Origin: Nocardia sp. CC227C
GTDB taxonomy: Bacteria; Actinomycetota; Actinomycetes; Mycobacteriales; Mycobacteriaceae
DNA: 64,000 bases
NCBI RefSeq assembly: GCF_030767025.1
Contig: NZ_JASITE010000003.1
Location: 310,001 to 374,000, forward strand
Reading direction: 5' to 3'
Shown: one piece after another, positions 1 to 8,925 of the stretch
Layout: each line of letters opens with the position of its first letter
Numbering within the stretch: the first letter of the stretch is position 1
Program-made: the position numbers and the translations under genes
The notes under the pieces: model-generated
The model's input: the letters and a program-made list of their open reading frames with translations, nothing else
What the model was told of the DNA's origin: nothing
The model's database searches: none

Positions 1-300
1 CTCCAGCATGAGCAGCTCACCGTCGCGCACCCCCTGCTCGGTCAGGCTGAGCGAGTTGGCCAGGGGCGGCTGCCCGATGCGGGCGAGCACCCATTCGTGC
101 GGCTCCACATCCTCGCCGTCATGGTCGAAGTCGTTGGCGCGGCTGTGCTGGGCGATCATGTCGACGACGCTGGGAATGACGAGCGCGACCGGCACATCGA
201 GTGGAATGGCCATATCGACCTGGGTGTGTTTGGCCAGGATGGTGACCCGTGCCAGGTCGGGGGCGCGGACGGTACCGCGGGCGTCGTCGAGTTGATCCAT
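1..300 (-). CDS. eccD4: EccD, type VII secretion membrane channel (N-terminal part, runs off window)
   Basis: Only the first 100 residues are in the window; the gene continues past the left edge. It starts at the ATG whose complement is 298-300 (MDQLDDARG). The visible part has the look of the ubiquitin-like cytosolic domain that precedes the membrane helices of EccD proteins, and no helix is reached yet. EccD forms the inner-membrane channel of ESX (type VII) secretion machines. The gene is divergent from eccC, with 181 bases between the starts. Divergent eccD/eccC followed by an Rv3446c-type gene is the layout of the mycobacterial ESX-4 locus, so the suffix 4 rests on context; membership of the EccD family is more secure. 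Confidence 0.85.
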   Translation of the reverse strand, partial: MDQLDDARGTVRAPDLARVTILAKHTQVDMAIPLDVPVALVIPSVVDMIAQHSRANDFDHDGEDVEPHEWVLARIGQPPLANSLSLTEQGVRDGELLMLE

Positions 301-481
301 TCGCGCGTTCACGCTGTCGCCAACTTTCGCTGTCACCTCTTTATCGGCGAGTTCGCCGATTCGCGGCGACGCCGTGATGTGCGGAATTGCTGCCCGCACT
401 GTACGTCATATCGGATGCCGGCCGTACACTGAGGCCGAATTCGCCAGTCTGGTCACGAACCCTATGGGGGATTTCCGTCAG
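301..481. promoter_or_regulatory. Divergent eccD4/eccC4 promoter region
   Basis: This 181-base gap separates two divergent ESX genes and should hold both promoters. On the plus strand TACACT at 425-430 is a possible -10 box about 50 bases before the eccC start. No operator was recognised. The assignment is by position plus a weak hexamer. Confidence 0.35.
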
Positions 482-3400
482 ATGAGCACCGTCCGGTTTC
501 AGCGCCGTCCCCGCCGGGAGATTCCGCGTTCTCCGGGCGGTGAGGTGACATTGCAGCCGCCGCCCGAAATTCCCCGGAACATTCCCGCGAATCTGTTCAC
601 CAAACTCATGCCGCTCGTCATGGTCGTGGGCATGCTCGGCATGGTGGTGCTGCTGTTCACCTCCGGCAGCGGGATCGCCGCCAATCCCATGACCCTCATG
701 TTCCCCATGATGATGATGGTGTCCATGGTCGGCATGTATGCCGGGCAGGGCGGCAAGGGGCAGAAGGCGGCCGAGGCCGACGAGGACCGCAAGGACTACC
801 TGCGCTATCTGGACCAGGTGCGCCGGGACGTGGCCGAGACCGCCGCCCGCCAGCGGGCCGCGGTGGAGTGGAGTCACCCCGAGCCCGGCCTGGTCTGGAT
901 GCTGGCTGGGACCACCCGCATGTGGGAGCGCAGGCCGGGCGACAAGGACTTCTGCCATGCGCGCATCGGTGTGGGCGGGCAGCGGCTCGCCACCCGGCTG
1001 GTCGCGCCGGAGACCGGGCCGGTGGAGGAACTCGAGCCCATCGCCGCGGTCTCGCTGCGGCGGTTCGTGCGCACCCATTCCACCGTGCCGGACCTGCCGA
1101 CGGCCATCGCCGTGAAGGGTTTCGCGAGCATCCAGTTGGGCGGCGACCGGGCGCAGGCACGGGATATGACGCGCGCGATGCTGTTGCAATTGGCCATGTT
1201 CCAGGGTCCTGACCAGGTGTTGATCGCGGTGGTGTGCGGTCCGGACACCGCGCGCGAATGGGAGTGGGTGAAGTGGCTGCCGCACAGCCAGCATCCGGAG
1301 GTGTGTGACGGGGTCGGTTCCGAGCGCATGGTCTACGGCTCCATCCGGCAGGCGCACGCGGGCCTGCATCCGCTGCTGCACAACCGGGTTCGCTACTCGC
1401 GCAACCAGTCGCCCGACCCCGCCCTGGTACAGGTGGTGGTCGTGGTGGACGGCGGGCTGCTGGAGGCCGACGAGGATCCGCTGCGGGAGACCAGATTCGA
1501 GGCCGTGACCATCGTCGACCTGTGTAATTACGCTCCGCGACTGGCGGTTTCACGCGGGATACAGATGGTGGTCGAGGACGGTGAGTGTTCCGGCCGGGGA
1601 GCGACCGGGGCCATGGAGCGCTTCGCGCGGATCGACCGGGTCACCGCGCGCGAGGCGGAGCGGGCGGCGCGACGGCTGGCCCCGTACCGGCCGGTGGTGC
1701 GGCGCGGAAGCGAACCCACCGAGGGGGAGGGCGAGGTCATCTCCTCCTGGGCTCAGCTGCTCGGTCTCGGGGATCTCGGCGGCTTCCATCCTGAGCAGGC
1801 CTGGCGGCCGCGCTACGGGCGGGAGCGGTTGCGGGTGCCGTTCGGGGTGGGAGCCGATGGATTGCCGGTGGTGCTCGATATCAAAGAAGCCGCCGAGGGC
1901 GGAATGGGTCCGCATGGATTGTGTATCGGCGCGACCGGTTCCGGCAAATCGGAATTTCTTCGCACATTGGTTCTTTCGCTGATTGCCACCCATTCGCCGG
2001 ATCAGCTGAACTTCGTCCTCGTCGACTTCAAAGGCGGCGCGACATTCCTCGGATTGGAGGGGGTGTCGCATATCGCCGCCATCATCACCAACCTCGAGGA
2101 GGAAGCCGATCTGGTGGACCGCATGCGCGACGCCCTGGCGGGTGAGATGAATCGCCGTCAGGAACTGCTGCGCGCGGCCGGGAATTTCGCCAATGTGTCC
2201 GAATACGAGAAGGCGCGGGCGGCCGGTGCGGATCTCGACCCCATGCCCGCGCTGTTCGTGGTGCTGGACGAATTCTCCGAACTGCTCTCCCAGCATCCGG
2301 ACTTCGCGGAGTTGTTCACCATGATCGGGCGGTTGGGCCGGTCGCTGCACGTGCATCTGCTGCTGGCCTCGCAGCGGTTGGAGGAAGGGCGGCTCAAGGG
2401 GCTGGAGAGCCACCTGTCGTACCGGATCGGCCTGAAGACCTTCTCGGCCAACGAGTCCCGTCAGGTGCTCGGAGTGCCGGACGCCTACAACCTGCCCAAC
2501 AATCCGGGCGGCGGATACCTCAAGTCCGATTCGGGGGAGATCGTGCGCTTCCAGTCCGCGTACGTGTCCGGACCGTATGTGGGCGGCGGATCGCACCGCG
2601 AGCCGAGCGGCGGCGGCCGGTCCCCGGCTGTCGATGTGACGGCGCGGCCGTTCACCGCCACACACGTGGATTTCCGTGCGGCCGATCGTCTTCCGGCCGC
2701 GCCGGAGCCGGCGCCCGACGAGCCCGCGCCCGATGCCGAGCAGATCTCGAACCTGCAGATGCTGGTGTCGCGGGTGCGCGGGCACGGGCGGGCGGCGCAC
2801 GAGATCTGGCTGCCGCCCCTGGATCACGCCCCGACCCTGGACCAGCTCATACCCCGGTCGGTGCGCACCGGCGAGCACGTTCCGGTCGCGACACTGCGGG
2901 CCTCGATCGGCATCGTGGACCGGCCCTACGACCAGCGGCGCGATCCGCTGGTGGTGGACCTGTCCGGATCGCGCGGGCATGTGGCGGTGGTCGGCGGACC
3001 GCAGTCCGGCAAGTCGACGGCGCTGCGATCGCTGATCATGGCCATGTCGCTCACCCACACCGCCGAGCAGACACAGTTCTACTGCCTGGATTTCGGCGGC
3101 GGCACCCTGATCGGATTGGAGGGGCTGCCGCAGGTCGGTGCGGTGGCGAGTCGGCTCGACGCGGACAAGGTGCGGCGCACCGTGGCCGAGATGGTGACCC
3201 TGGTGCGCCGGCGCGAGGCGCGGTTCCGGCAGCTCGGCATCGAGTCGATGGCCGAGTTCCGGCGGCTGCGCGCCGACGATCCAGCGGCCAGCCCGGCCGC
3301 CGCCGGCGCCCAGGAGGATCCCTTCGGCGACGTCTTCCTGGTCATCGACGGCTACGGCACCTTCCGCCAGGAGTTCGAGGCGCTGGAACAGACCGTCATG

Positions 3401-4507
3401 AACCTCGCGGGGCAGGGGCTTTCCTACGGTGTGCACGTGGTCATCACGCTGGCACGGTGGCCGGAGGCGCGGCCCGCGCTCAAGGATCAGATCGGCACCC
3501 GTATCGAATTGCGCCTCGGCGACCCCATGGATTCGGATCTCGGGCGCAAGTTCGCCGCGCTGGTGCCCATGGGGCGTCCCGGTCGCGGCATGACGCCGGA
3601 CTGCCTGCACATGCTCACCGCGCTGCCGCGGGTCGACGGCGTCTCCGATCCGGTGACCCTGGGCACCGGGGTGGCCGAGGCGGTGGCGGCGATCGCCGCA
3701 GCCACCCCCGGGCGGGCCGCACCGCCGGTGCGCATGCTGCCCGCGCGGTTGCCGCGCGCGGACCTGCTCCGAATGGCCGGGGACTGGCCCGCCGACGTGG
3801 ACCCGGGAGCCAAGTGCCTGCGCTTCCCGATCGGCATCAACGAGTCCGAGCTCGCCCCCGTCTACCTCGACTTCGCCACCAGCCCGCATTTCCTGGTCAT
3901 CGGGGATTCGGAGTGTGGGAAGACCACGCTGCTGCGCTCCCTGGTGCGGTCCATCTGCGCCGCGAACACTCCCGATCAGGCGCGGCTCATCGTCGGCGAC
4001 TACCGGCGCGGCATGCTCGGCACCATTCCACAGGGCTACCAGGCCGGATACGCCTCCACCGCACCGCAGTTCACCCAGAACGCCACCGATCTGGCCGCCT
4101 ATGTCGCCCAGCGCGCGCCCGGTCCGGACGTCACGCCGCAGCAGCTCAAGGATCGCTCCTGGTGGTCGGGGCCCGAGCTGTACGTCATCGTGGACGACTA
4201 CGACCTGGTGGCCACCTCCTCCGGCAATCCGCTGCACGCGCTGGTGGATCAGCTCGCGCACGCCCGTGATCTCGGCTTCCACCTGATCGTCGCGCGGCGG
4301 TCCGGCGGTGCGGGGCGCGCCATGTACGAGGCCACGCTCAACCGCATGAAGGAACTCAATTCGGCGGCGCTGATCATGAGTTGCAGCCGGGACGAGGGCA
4401 CGCTGGTGGGCTCGGTGCGCCCGTCGCCGCAACCGCCGGGACGGGGCACCTACGTCACCCGTGCCGCCGAGGAGCTCATTCAGCTCGGCTGGCTGCCGCC
4501 GGTGTGA
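482..4507 (+). CDS. eccC4: EccC, FtsK/SpoIIIE-type ATPase of the ESX-4 secretion system
   Basis: EccC is the motor of type VII secretion: it binds WXG100 substrates and drives export through the EccB/C/D membrane complex. The protein is 1341 residues from the ATG at 482. The open frame extends upstream to 374, but the reading MSTVRFQRRPRREIPR is the usual EccC beginning. Two membrane segments lie at about residues 40-90. Three P-loop domains follow, with Walker A motifs GATGSGKS near residue 483, GGPQSGKS near 838 and GDSECGKT near 1140. It is thus the undivided single-chain form. The stop overlaps the next start by one base (TGATG), so translation is probably coupled. Family and full length are clear; the ESX-4 assignment comes from the neighbours. 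Confidence 0.96.
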   Translation: MSTVRFQRRPRREIPRSPGGEVTLQPPPEIPRNIPANLFTKLMPLVMVVGMLGMVVLLFTSGSGIAANPMTLMFPMMMMVSMVGMYAGQGGKGQKAAEADEDRKDYLRYLDQVRRDVAETAARQRAAVEWSHPEPGLVWMLAGTTRMWERRPGDKDFCHARIGVGGQRLATRLVAPETGPVEELEPIAAVSLRRFVRTHSTVPDLPTAIAVKGFASIQLGGDRAQARDMTRAMLLQLAMFQGPDQVLIAVVCGPDTAREWEWVKWLPHSQHPEVCDGVGSERMVYGSIRQAHAGLHPLLHNRVRYSRNQSPDPALVQVVVVVDGGLLEADEDPLRETRFEAVTIVDLCNYAPRLAVSRGIQMVVEDGECSGRGATGAMERFARIDRVTAREAERAARRLAPYRPVVRRGSEPTEGEGEVISSWAQLLGLGDLGGFHPEQAWRPRYGRERLRVPFGVGADGLPVVLDIKEAAEGGMGPHGLCIGATGSGKSEFLRTLVLSLIATHSPDQLNFVLVDFKGGATFLGLEGVSHIAAIITNLEEEADLVDRMRDALAGEMNRRQELLRAAGNFANVSEYEKARAAGADLDPMPALFVVLDEFSELLSQHPDFAELFTMIGRLGRSLHVHLLLASQRLEEGRLKGLESHLSYRIGLKTFSANESRQVLGVPDAYNLPNNPGGGYLKSDSGEIVRFQSAYVSGPYVGGGSHREPSGGGRSPAVDVTARPFTATHVDFRAADRLPAAPEPAPDEPAPDAEQISNLQMLVSRVRGHGRAAHEIWLPPLDHAPTLDQLIPRSVRTGEHVPVATLRASIGIVDRPYDQRRDPLVVDLSGSRGHVAVVGGPQSGKSTALRSLIMAMSLTHTAEQTQFYCLDFGGGTLIGLEGLPQVGAVASRLDADKVRRTVAEMVTLVRRREARFRQLGIESMAEFRRLRADDPAASPAAAGAQEDPFGDVFLVIDGYGTFRQEFEALEQTVMNLAGQGLSYGVHVVITLARWPEARPALKDQIGTRIELRLGDPMDSDLGRKFAALVPMGRPGRGMTPDCLHMLTALPRVDGVSDPVTLGTGVAEAVAAIAAATPGRAAPPVRMLPARLPRADLLRMAGDWPADVDPGAKCLRFPIGINESELAPVYLDFATSPHFLVIGDSECGKTTLLRSLVRSICAANTPDQARLIVGDYRRGMLGTIPQGYQAGYASTAPQFTQNATDLAAYVAQRAPGPDVTPQQLKDRSWWSGPELYVIVDDYDLVATSSGNPLHALVDQLAHARDLGFHLIVARRSGGAGRAMYEATLNRMKELNSAALIMSCSRDEGTLVGSVRPSPQPPGRGTYVTRAAEELIQLGWLPPV

Positions 4508-5280
4508 TGACCATCGACCTGATAGTCACGGACACGCGCCTGCGGGCCTGCACGCGCGAAATGTGTTGGGACGGACCGCCGACCGTCGCCCCGGCCAGCG
4601 CCGGAACCGGTCTGATGGCGGGTGTGCCGCAGAGTCTGGGCGTCTCGATGGTCACCTTCGCCGACTCCGATCGAATTGCCTTCGCGCACCGGACCGTCGC
4701 GGACCCCCGGGGGCACGCGAGCCGCGGTGGATACGGTATGCCGACCGTGACGGACGCCTGGGCGGCGCTGCTGCGGCACGTGCTGGCGAGCCTGCGGCTA
4801 TCCGGCTGCCGACGGATCACCGCGGCCTGCCCGACGGCCTGGGGCGCACGTCCCCTGGCGGCCTTGCACGCGGCGGCCGGGCGGTGCGGCGCGGCAATCG
4901 AATTCGACACCCTGGCCGCTCGTGCCGCCACCGCGGATCCCACCACCGGCTATGAGCAGCGGGTCCTGGTGCTCGAGGTCGGCTCCACGTCCACCACGGC
5001 GACCCTGGTCGCTCGCACCCCGGGCACCGCCCGGATCGAACGCTGCGCGTACGAACCGTCGGGCGGCGCGGCCGAACTGTTCGAGCCAACCGCCGCGGAC
5101 CGGCTCGCGGCACTGCTCGAACGGGCGGTGGACGACTGCCCGCCGACGCGCACCGTCGTACTCGGCACGAGGGAAGCGTTCCCGTCGCGGACCCTCCGCG
5201 CCCTCCTCACGACCGGTCGCCGACCACCCGATATCCGCTGGCTGGAGGCGGCCCGACTATCCCGCGACCCGGGCGTCTAG
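4507..5280 (+). CDS. Type VII secretion-associated protein, Rv3446c family
   Basis: A 257-residue protein whose ATG at 4507 shares its A with the eccC stop codon. Position directly after eccC4 matches M. tuberculosis Rv3446c, a type VII secretion-associated protein of unknown biochemical role. The N-terminus (MTIDLIVTDTRLRA) and the internal VLVLEVGSTSTTATLVA, near residue 155, resemble the phosphate-binding strands of actin/Hsp70-fold proteins, so a degenerate nucleotide-binding fold is possible. There is no signal peptide or membrane helix, so it is probably cytosolic. The convergent esx genes begin 200 bases further on, behind a strong hairpin. Family placement is by context and length; the fold is inference. 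Confidence 0.8.
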   Translation: MTIDLIVTDTRLRACTREMCWDGPPTVAPASAGTGLMAGVPQSLGVSMVTFADSDRIAFAHRTVADPRGHASRGGYGMPTVTDAWAALLRHVLASLRLSGCRRITAACPTAWGARPLAALHAAAGRCGAAIEFDTLAARAATADPTTGYEQRVLVLEVGSTSTTATLVARTPGTARIERCAYEPSGGAAELFEPTAADRLAALLERAVDDCPPTRTVVLGTREAFPSRTLRALLTTGRRPPDIRWLEAARLSRDPGV

Positions 5281-5438
5281 CTACCGCCGAACGATCCGGT
5301 GCTTCATGGAAACCGCGCGGCGCGGATGCCGAAGCGGTTTCGCTCGGGGCGCGGATTGTCCACCGAGTCCGGCGCACCTCGGTAGCGGCCGGAGCGCCGC
5401 GGTACAGCCTGGTGTGCCGCGGTGCCCGGCTGGTGTGG

Positions 5439-5467
5439 GTGTGCCCCGGCGGTGGACCGGGGCACAC
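5439..5467. terminator. Stem-loop between convergent ESX genes
   Basis: A perfect 11-base stem (GTGTGCCCCGG, 5439-5449, with its complement at 5457-5467) encloses a 7-base loop. It lies between the stop of the Rv3446c-type gene and the stop of the convergent WXG100 gene, as expected for a bidirectional terminator. There is no T tract, which is common in high-GC actinobacteria. Confidence 0.6.
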
Positions 5468-5481
5468 GCGGGGGCGTTTGC

Positions 5482-5784
5482 TCAGAACAGGCCCGCGAGG
5501 GCGGTGTCCTTGGCCTGGAGTTCGGCATTGCCGGTGCGGACCAGGGTGGCGGCGCCGGAGAGGGTTGCGTTGAGTTGGTCGGTGTGCGAGCGCCAGGTGC
5601 GCTGGAGGTCGGCGAACGCCTCGTTGGCGTCACCCTTCCAGTTGTTGGCGACGAACTCCTCCACATTGCGGTGGAAGGCCTCGAGCTGGTCGCGCAGGTT
5701 CTCGGCGCGCTTGATGATGGTGTTCGCGTTCTGCTCCACGCCCGCGAACTGGGCGGAAATGATCTGACCCATGGAGCCTGCCAT
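5482..5784 (-). CDS. WXG100-family ESX secretion target (partner without export tail)
   Basis: A 100-residue all-helical protein of the EsxA/EsxB (WXG100) family, exported by type VII systems as helical-hairpin heterodimers. The central turn motif reads NWKGDANEAF, so the canonical W-x-G is present as WKG. No Y-x-x-x-D/E export motif is visible after the second helix, so it is probably the partner without the signal. The start used is ATG at 5784 with AGGA upstream; the ATG four codons later is an alternative. It follows the other WXG100 gene by 56 bases on the same strand. In M. tuberculosis the equivalent position holds esxT and esxU, but this pair lies in the opposite orientation to eccC, so those names are not transferred. 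Confidence 0.92.
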   Translation of the reverse strand: MAGSMGQIISAQFAGVEQNANTIIKRAENLRDQLEAFHRNVEEFVANNWKGDANEAFADLQRTWRSHTDQLNATLSGAATLVRTGNAELQAKDTALAGLF

Positions 5785-5840
5785 AGCTGTGTCCTAACTC
5801 GGGAGGTCGAAACTCGGGGAGGTCGAAGAGGCCGGGCTGT

Positions 5841-6170
5841 CTACACCGGGGGCAGGTCGAGGCTGGAGACCTGCGCCTTCACCTGGGCGGCGTAGTCGAG
5901 GTCGTGCTCCTCGTAGTTGGAACCGGCCTTGATGAGGCTCTCGGCGGTCTGCATCAACTTGTCGTTGAGCCGGTCGGCCTGGAAGTAGTAGCGCTCCATG
6001 AAGGCGTTGAAGGCGTCGGCCGCGCCGCCCTTCCAGTTGGAGCCGGTGGTGATGGCGTCCTCATCGGCCTTGAGCTGACGGATCTGGCCCATCAGCATCT
6101 CGTGCGTCTTCTTGAACTCCTGCGCCTTGGCCTGGATGAGCTCATTACTGGCCTCGAATGCACCTGCCAC
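5841..6170 (-). CDS. WXG100-family ESX secretion target with YxxxD export motif
   Basis: A 109-residue WXG100 protein. Its hairpin turn reads SNWKGGAADAF, and the second helix is followed by SNYEEHD, which fits the Y-x-x-x-D/E general type VII export signal. It is therefore the likely signal-bearing member of the heterodimer with the downstream 100-residue protein. Translation starts at GTG (6168-6170 on the complement) behind a near-perfect AAAGGAGG ribosome site. The lipoprotein genes upstream on the same strand end 214 bases away, so the esx pair probably has its own promoter. Expected function: exported substrate or structural partner of the ESX-4 machine, from family knowledge. Confidence 0.93.
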   Translation of the reverse strand: MAGAFEASNELIQAKAQEFKKTHEMLMGQIRQLKADEDAITTGSNWKGGAADAFNAFMERYYFQADRLNDKLMQTAESLIKAGSNYEEHDLDYAAQVKAQVSSLDLPPV

Positions 6171-6383
6171 GGTGCCTCCTTTCGATTCGCGGGCGGACGA
6201 CCCGTACGCAGTCTTGGACGCGGGTCACGGCCCTGCGGTTCCACCCCTGTTTCAGCAATTTGTCAGCACCCTAGCCGACGTGCAGGGTGTCTGACCAGCC
6301 CTGATGTCTGAATCTCGGGCGGTTCGGCGCGAGACGAATCCCACATCGGAGTCGACCGACCAGCACCTGATCGCGGTGCGCGA

Positions 6384-7631
6384 CTACCAGCTATTGGCCA
6401 GCGTCGCGTACTGGGCGGCGGCTCGCTGATGCGCGTCCGCGAGCTGATCGCCCTCCACCGTGGCCACGTACCGGCGATAGCTCACCGCGCACCGGAACCG
6501 CTTGACGTCGTAGTCGTCCTCGATCGGACTCTCCCCGCACACCGCGTTCGGAATCTCGGCGGGAGCGTCCGCCGGTCTCGGATACGCCTTGTCCAGGATC
6601 ACCGTGACGAGCGTGTCGGCGGCCGCGGTATCCCGGGTGCGGAACAGCATCGAAGCGCTCGACATGGAACTGGTCACCGCGAACCGGTCCACCCCGGCCT
6701 CGGACACGATGGGCGACCAGTGCTGCTGATCCTCGGCGAGATGCAGGAACCCGCGCGCACCCACCGTGAATTGAGTCTTGGTATCCGGGTGGCCGAATCC
6801 ATCGGGATTGAGGGTGCGCCGCAGCATGCCGTCGGTGTCGTACTCGAGGCGCAGGATGTCCTCGCGGCTCAGCGGCGGCAGCTCGTCCAGTAGTGGCAGC
6901 TGGGCGTCGAGCACCTTCTCGCTCAGCGCGGTGAGCTGGCCGAGGTCGGGATCGCGGACACGCAGCAGCAGATTCACCACATAGTTCGAGCGCGCCACCG
7001 TCGCTCCGATACTGGATACGCCGGGGCGCCAGTGCGCGTGCGCCTCGGGGTATTTCGGCAGTGTCACCGGTTCGTTCTCGGCGGCCGCCACCGCGAAGTC
7101 GGCCGCTTCGATCTCCTGGGCGGCCGCGGCCGCCGCCGCGTCGCTCGGGAACTGGAGCACGGTCATGGTGACCGCGTCGGCGTCCTTCGGGGTCTTGTCG
7201 TTCTCGTCCTTGTCCTGGGAGGCGTGGCCGACCGCGTATCCGTACAGCAGGCGATGAGTTTCCAGTATCGGCTGGGTGACATCGGCGAGGAGTTTGGTGG
7301 CGGTCTCGGCGTCGGCGATGGCCAGCGTGCCGGTCGTGTAGGTGAAGCGGTCGTCGATCTCCAGCCCGTTCGCCACCTGCCCGGCCAGTCGCATGACGGC
7401 CAGCTGCGTGCCGCCGCTGAGGCTGTTGTAGTAGGTGTAGCGCATATCCAGCGGTTCGGTCGGGTAGGTGCCGACATCGAGGGTGCGCACATCGACTTCG
7501 CTCGCCGTCGCGGTGCCGTCGACGGCGGCGCAGCCCGCCGCCGCGCAGGCCGCCGCTACCAGGGCGGTGAGCCGAATACGTCGTGAAAGCATGGTGGTCC
7601 TCGGCATGGTCTCGTCCGTCGGCGTCGTCAT
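6384..7631 (-). CDS. Secreted lipoprotein, Nocardia-type paralogue pair (second copy)
   Basis: A 415-residue lipoprotein. After a short leader a basic stretch (SRRIRL) and a hydrophobic segment end in the lipobox AAGC, so the mature protein should be lipidated and anchored outside the membrane. The ATG at 7631 overlaps the stop of the upstream gene by four bases (ATGA); MLSRRIRL, 13 codons later, is an alternative start. The mature part is clearly paralogous to the upstream product: both have a VD..LDVG..TEP block near the N-terminus, PVT(I/L)P(R/K)YPEA in the middle and an A-QYA-L-NS ending. This looks like the family annotated DUF7373 in Nocardia (from memory). No enzymatic motif is seen. 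Confidence 0.88.
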   Translation of the reverse strand: MTTPTDETMPRTTMLSRRIRLTALVAAACAAAGCAAVDGTATASEVDVRTLDVGTYPTEPLDMRYTYYNSLSGGTQLAVMRLAGQVANGLEIDDRFTYTTGTLAIADAETATKLLADVTQPILETHRLLYGYAVGHASQDKDENDKTPKDADAVTMTVLQFPSDAAAAAAAQEIEAADFAVAAAENEPVTLPKYPEAHAHWRPGVSSIGATVARSNYVVNLLLRVRDPDLGQLTALSEKVLDAQLPLLDELPPLSREDILRLEYDTDGMLRRTLNPDGFGHPDTKTQFTVGARGFLHLAEDQQHWSPIVSEAGVDRFAVTSSMSSASMLFRTRDTAAADTLVTVILDKAYPRPADAPAEIPNAVCGESPIEDDYDVKRFRCAVSYRRYVATVEGDQLADAHQRAAAQYATLANSW

Positions 7632-8857
7632 TCGCTGTTGACGAGCAGGGCGTACTGCGCGGATATGCGCTGCTGGGCGTCGAGCAGCTGATTGGCCGCG
7701 ACCTCGGCGGCATAGCGGCCGTAGGAGACGTAGCAGTAGTAGGCGATCTCGAAATCGTTCGCGGTGACCGCGTGGCGGCACTGGGCGTTCGGCAGTCCGG
7801 CCGGTGCGTCGACGCGGACGAACTTCCGGGTGGTCTCGGCCCGGTCGGCGACGAACTCCCGAGCCGCCGCGGCGTCGCGGGTGCGATAGACGTACGAGCC
7901 GCGCCACGCCACCCGGTCCACCCCGGTCCGCTCGAACAGCGGTGCGTCGAGTTCGGGCGCGATGGAGATGTGCAGCCCGCCCTGTCGCTCGTACACGCCG
8001 GGGATCCCGCGCTGCGCAGTGTCGTCCAGCACGGTGAACAGCGAGCGCGCCAGTACCCCGTCGGGGTCGACCGGCAGCCCGATCAGCTGATCGGCCGGGG
8101 TGACCGGGAATTCGGCGACCCGCGGCGAGATGGTCTCGATACTGCGTTCCACGCGTTCGATCAGCTTGGCCTGGTCCGCCTCCTCCAGCGCGGCCATGAT
8201 CGAATCGAAGACGTAGGTGAAGATGACGAATTGTCCGGTGGCGTACCAGGATCGAATCTGCCCGGGGCCGGAGATATCGTCGGTGGTGTAGGCGACGGCC
8301 TCCGGATAGCGCGGGATCGTCACCGGTGTGTTGTCCTCCGCCGCGGCCATGTCCAGTTCGCCCAGCGCCCTGGCGGCGGCCGTGGCGGCCTGCTCGTCGG
8401 AGAAGATCATGACCAGGTTGTCCAGCTCGTACGACAGGCTCGGCATGTTGTCGGACCGGCCGGTGGTCACGAATCCCGCCACGAATCCCGGCGCGGCGGC
8501 GTGCATGGCGTCCTTGTCGGCCGTGGTGCGCGTCCCCACGGCGGCGGTGTCGAAGCCGATGAATGGGCGGATGGCCCCGCCCATGGCGGACGCCGCGTAT
8601 TTCGCCTCGGGCATGATCTCCCACGGCAGCGGCAGGTAGTTGGCGAGCCGTTCGGCCTCGACGAGTTCGGCCAGTTCGAGTTCGTCGGCGGTGCCGTAGG
8701 GCTTCGGTTCGGTGGTGAAACCGCCGACGTCGAGGGCAGCCAGGTCGACGGCAGGTTCCGGGGGCTGCGATGCCTCCGGCTCCGATCCGCAGGCGCTGGT
8801 CAGCGCGACGGCCGCCACCACAACGGCGGCGCACAGCGCGCGCTCGAGTAGGCGCAT
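7628..8857 (-). CDS. Secreted lipoprotein, Nocardia-type paralogue pair (first copy)
   Basis: A 409-residue lipoprotein starting at ATG 8857 with GGGAGGGGAG just upstream. The open frame extends 19 codons further, but this start places a classic signal (MRLLERALCAAVV) directly before the lipobox LTSAC. The mature protein is paralogous to the next gene, with which it overlaps by four bases, so the two are translationally coupled and may act as a pair. The kinase gene lies 68 bases upstream on the same strand, so a kinase-lipoprotein-lipoprotein operon is plausible. The family resembles DUF7373 lipoproteins (from memory). Function is unknown; the outer-leaflet location is well supported. Confidence 0.9.
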   Translation of the reverse strand: MRLLERALCAAVVVAAVALTSACGSEPEASQPPEPAVDLAALDVGGFTTEPKPYGTADELELAELVEAERLANYLPLPWEIMPEAKYAASAMGGAIRPFIGFDTAAVGTRTTADKDAMHAAAPGFVAGFVTTGRSDNMPSLSYELDNLVMIFSDEQAATAAARALGELDMAAAEDNTPVTIPRYPEAVAYTTDDISGPGQIRSWYATGQFVIFTYVFDSIMAALEEADQAKLIERVERSIETISPRVAEFPVTPADQLIGLPVDPDGVLARSLFTVLDDTAQRGIPGVYERQGGLHISIAPELDAPLFERTGVDRVAWRGSYVYRTRDAAAAREFVADRAETTRKFVRVDAPAGLPNAQCRHAVTANDFEIAYYCYVSYGRYAAEVAANQLLDAQQRISAQYALLVNSE

Positions 8858-8925
8858 GGGGCTCCCCTCCCTATACCGGATCGCGAGTGACGCGCGCGAC
8901 TCGGCTGCTGACAACGCGCCTCACC

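Noticed and set aside
1550..4432. A 960-codon open frame on the minus strand inside eccC4
   Set aside because: It is antisense to a fully conserved EccC and rich in Arg, Gly, His and Gln without domains; such shadows are normal at this GC content.
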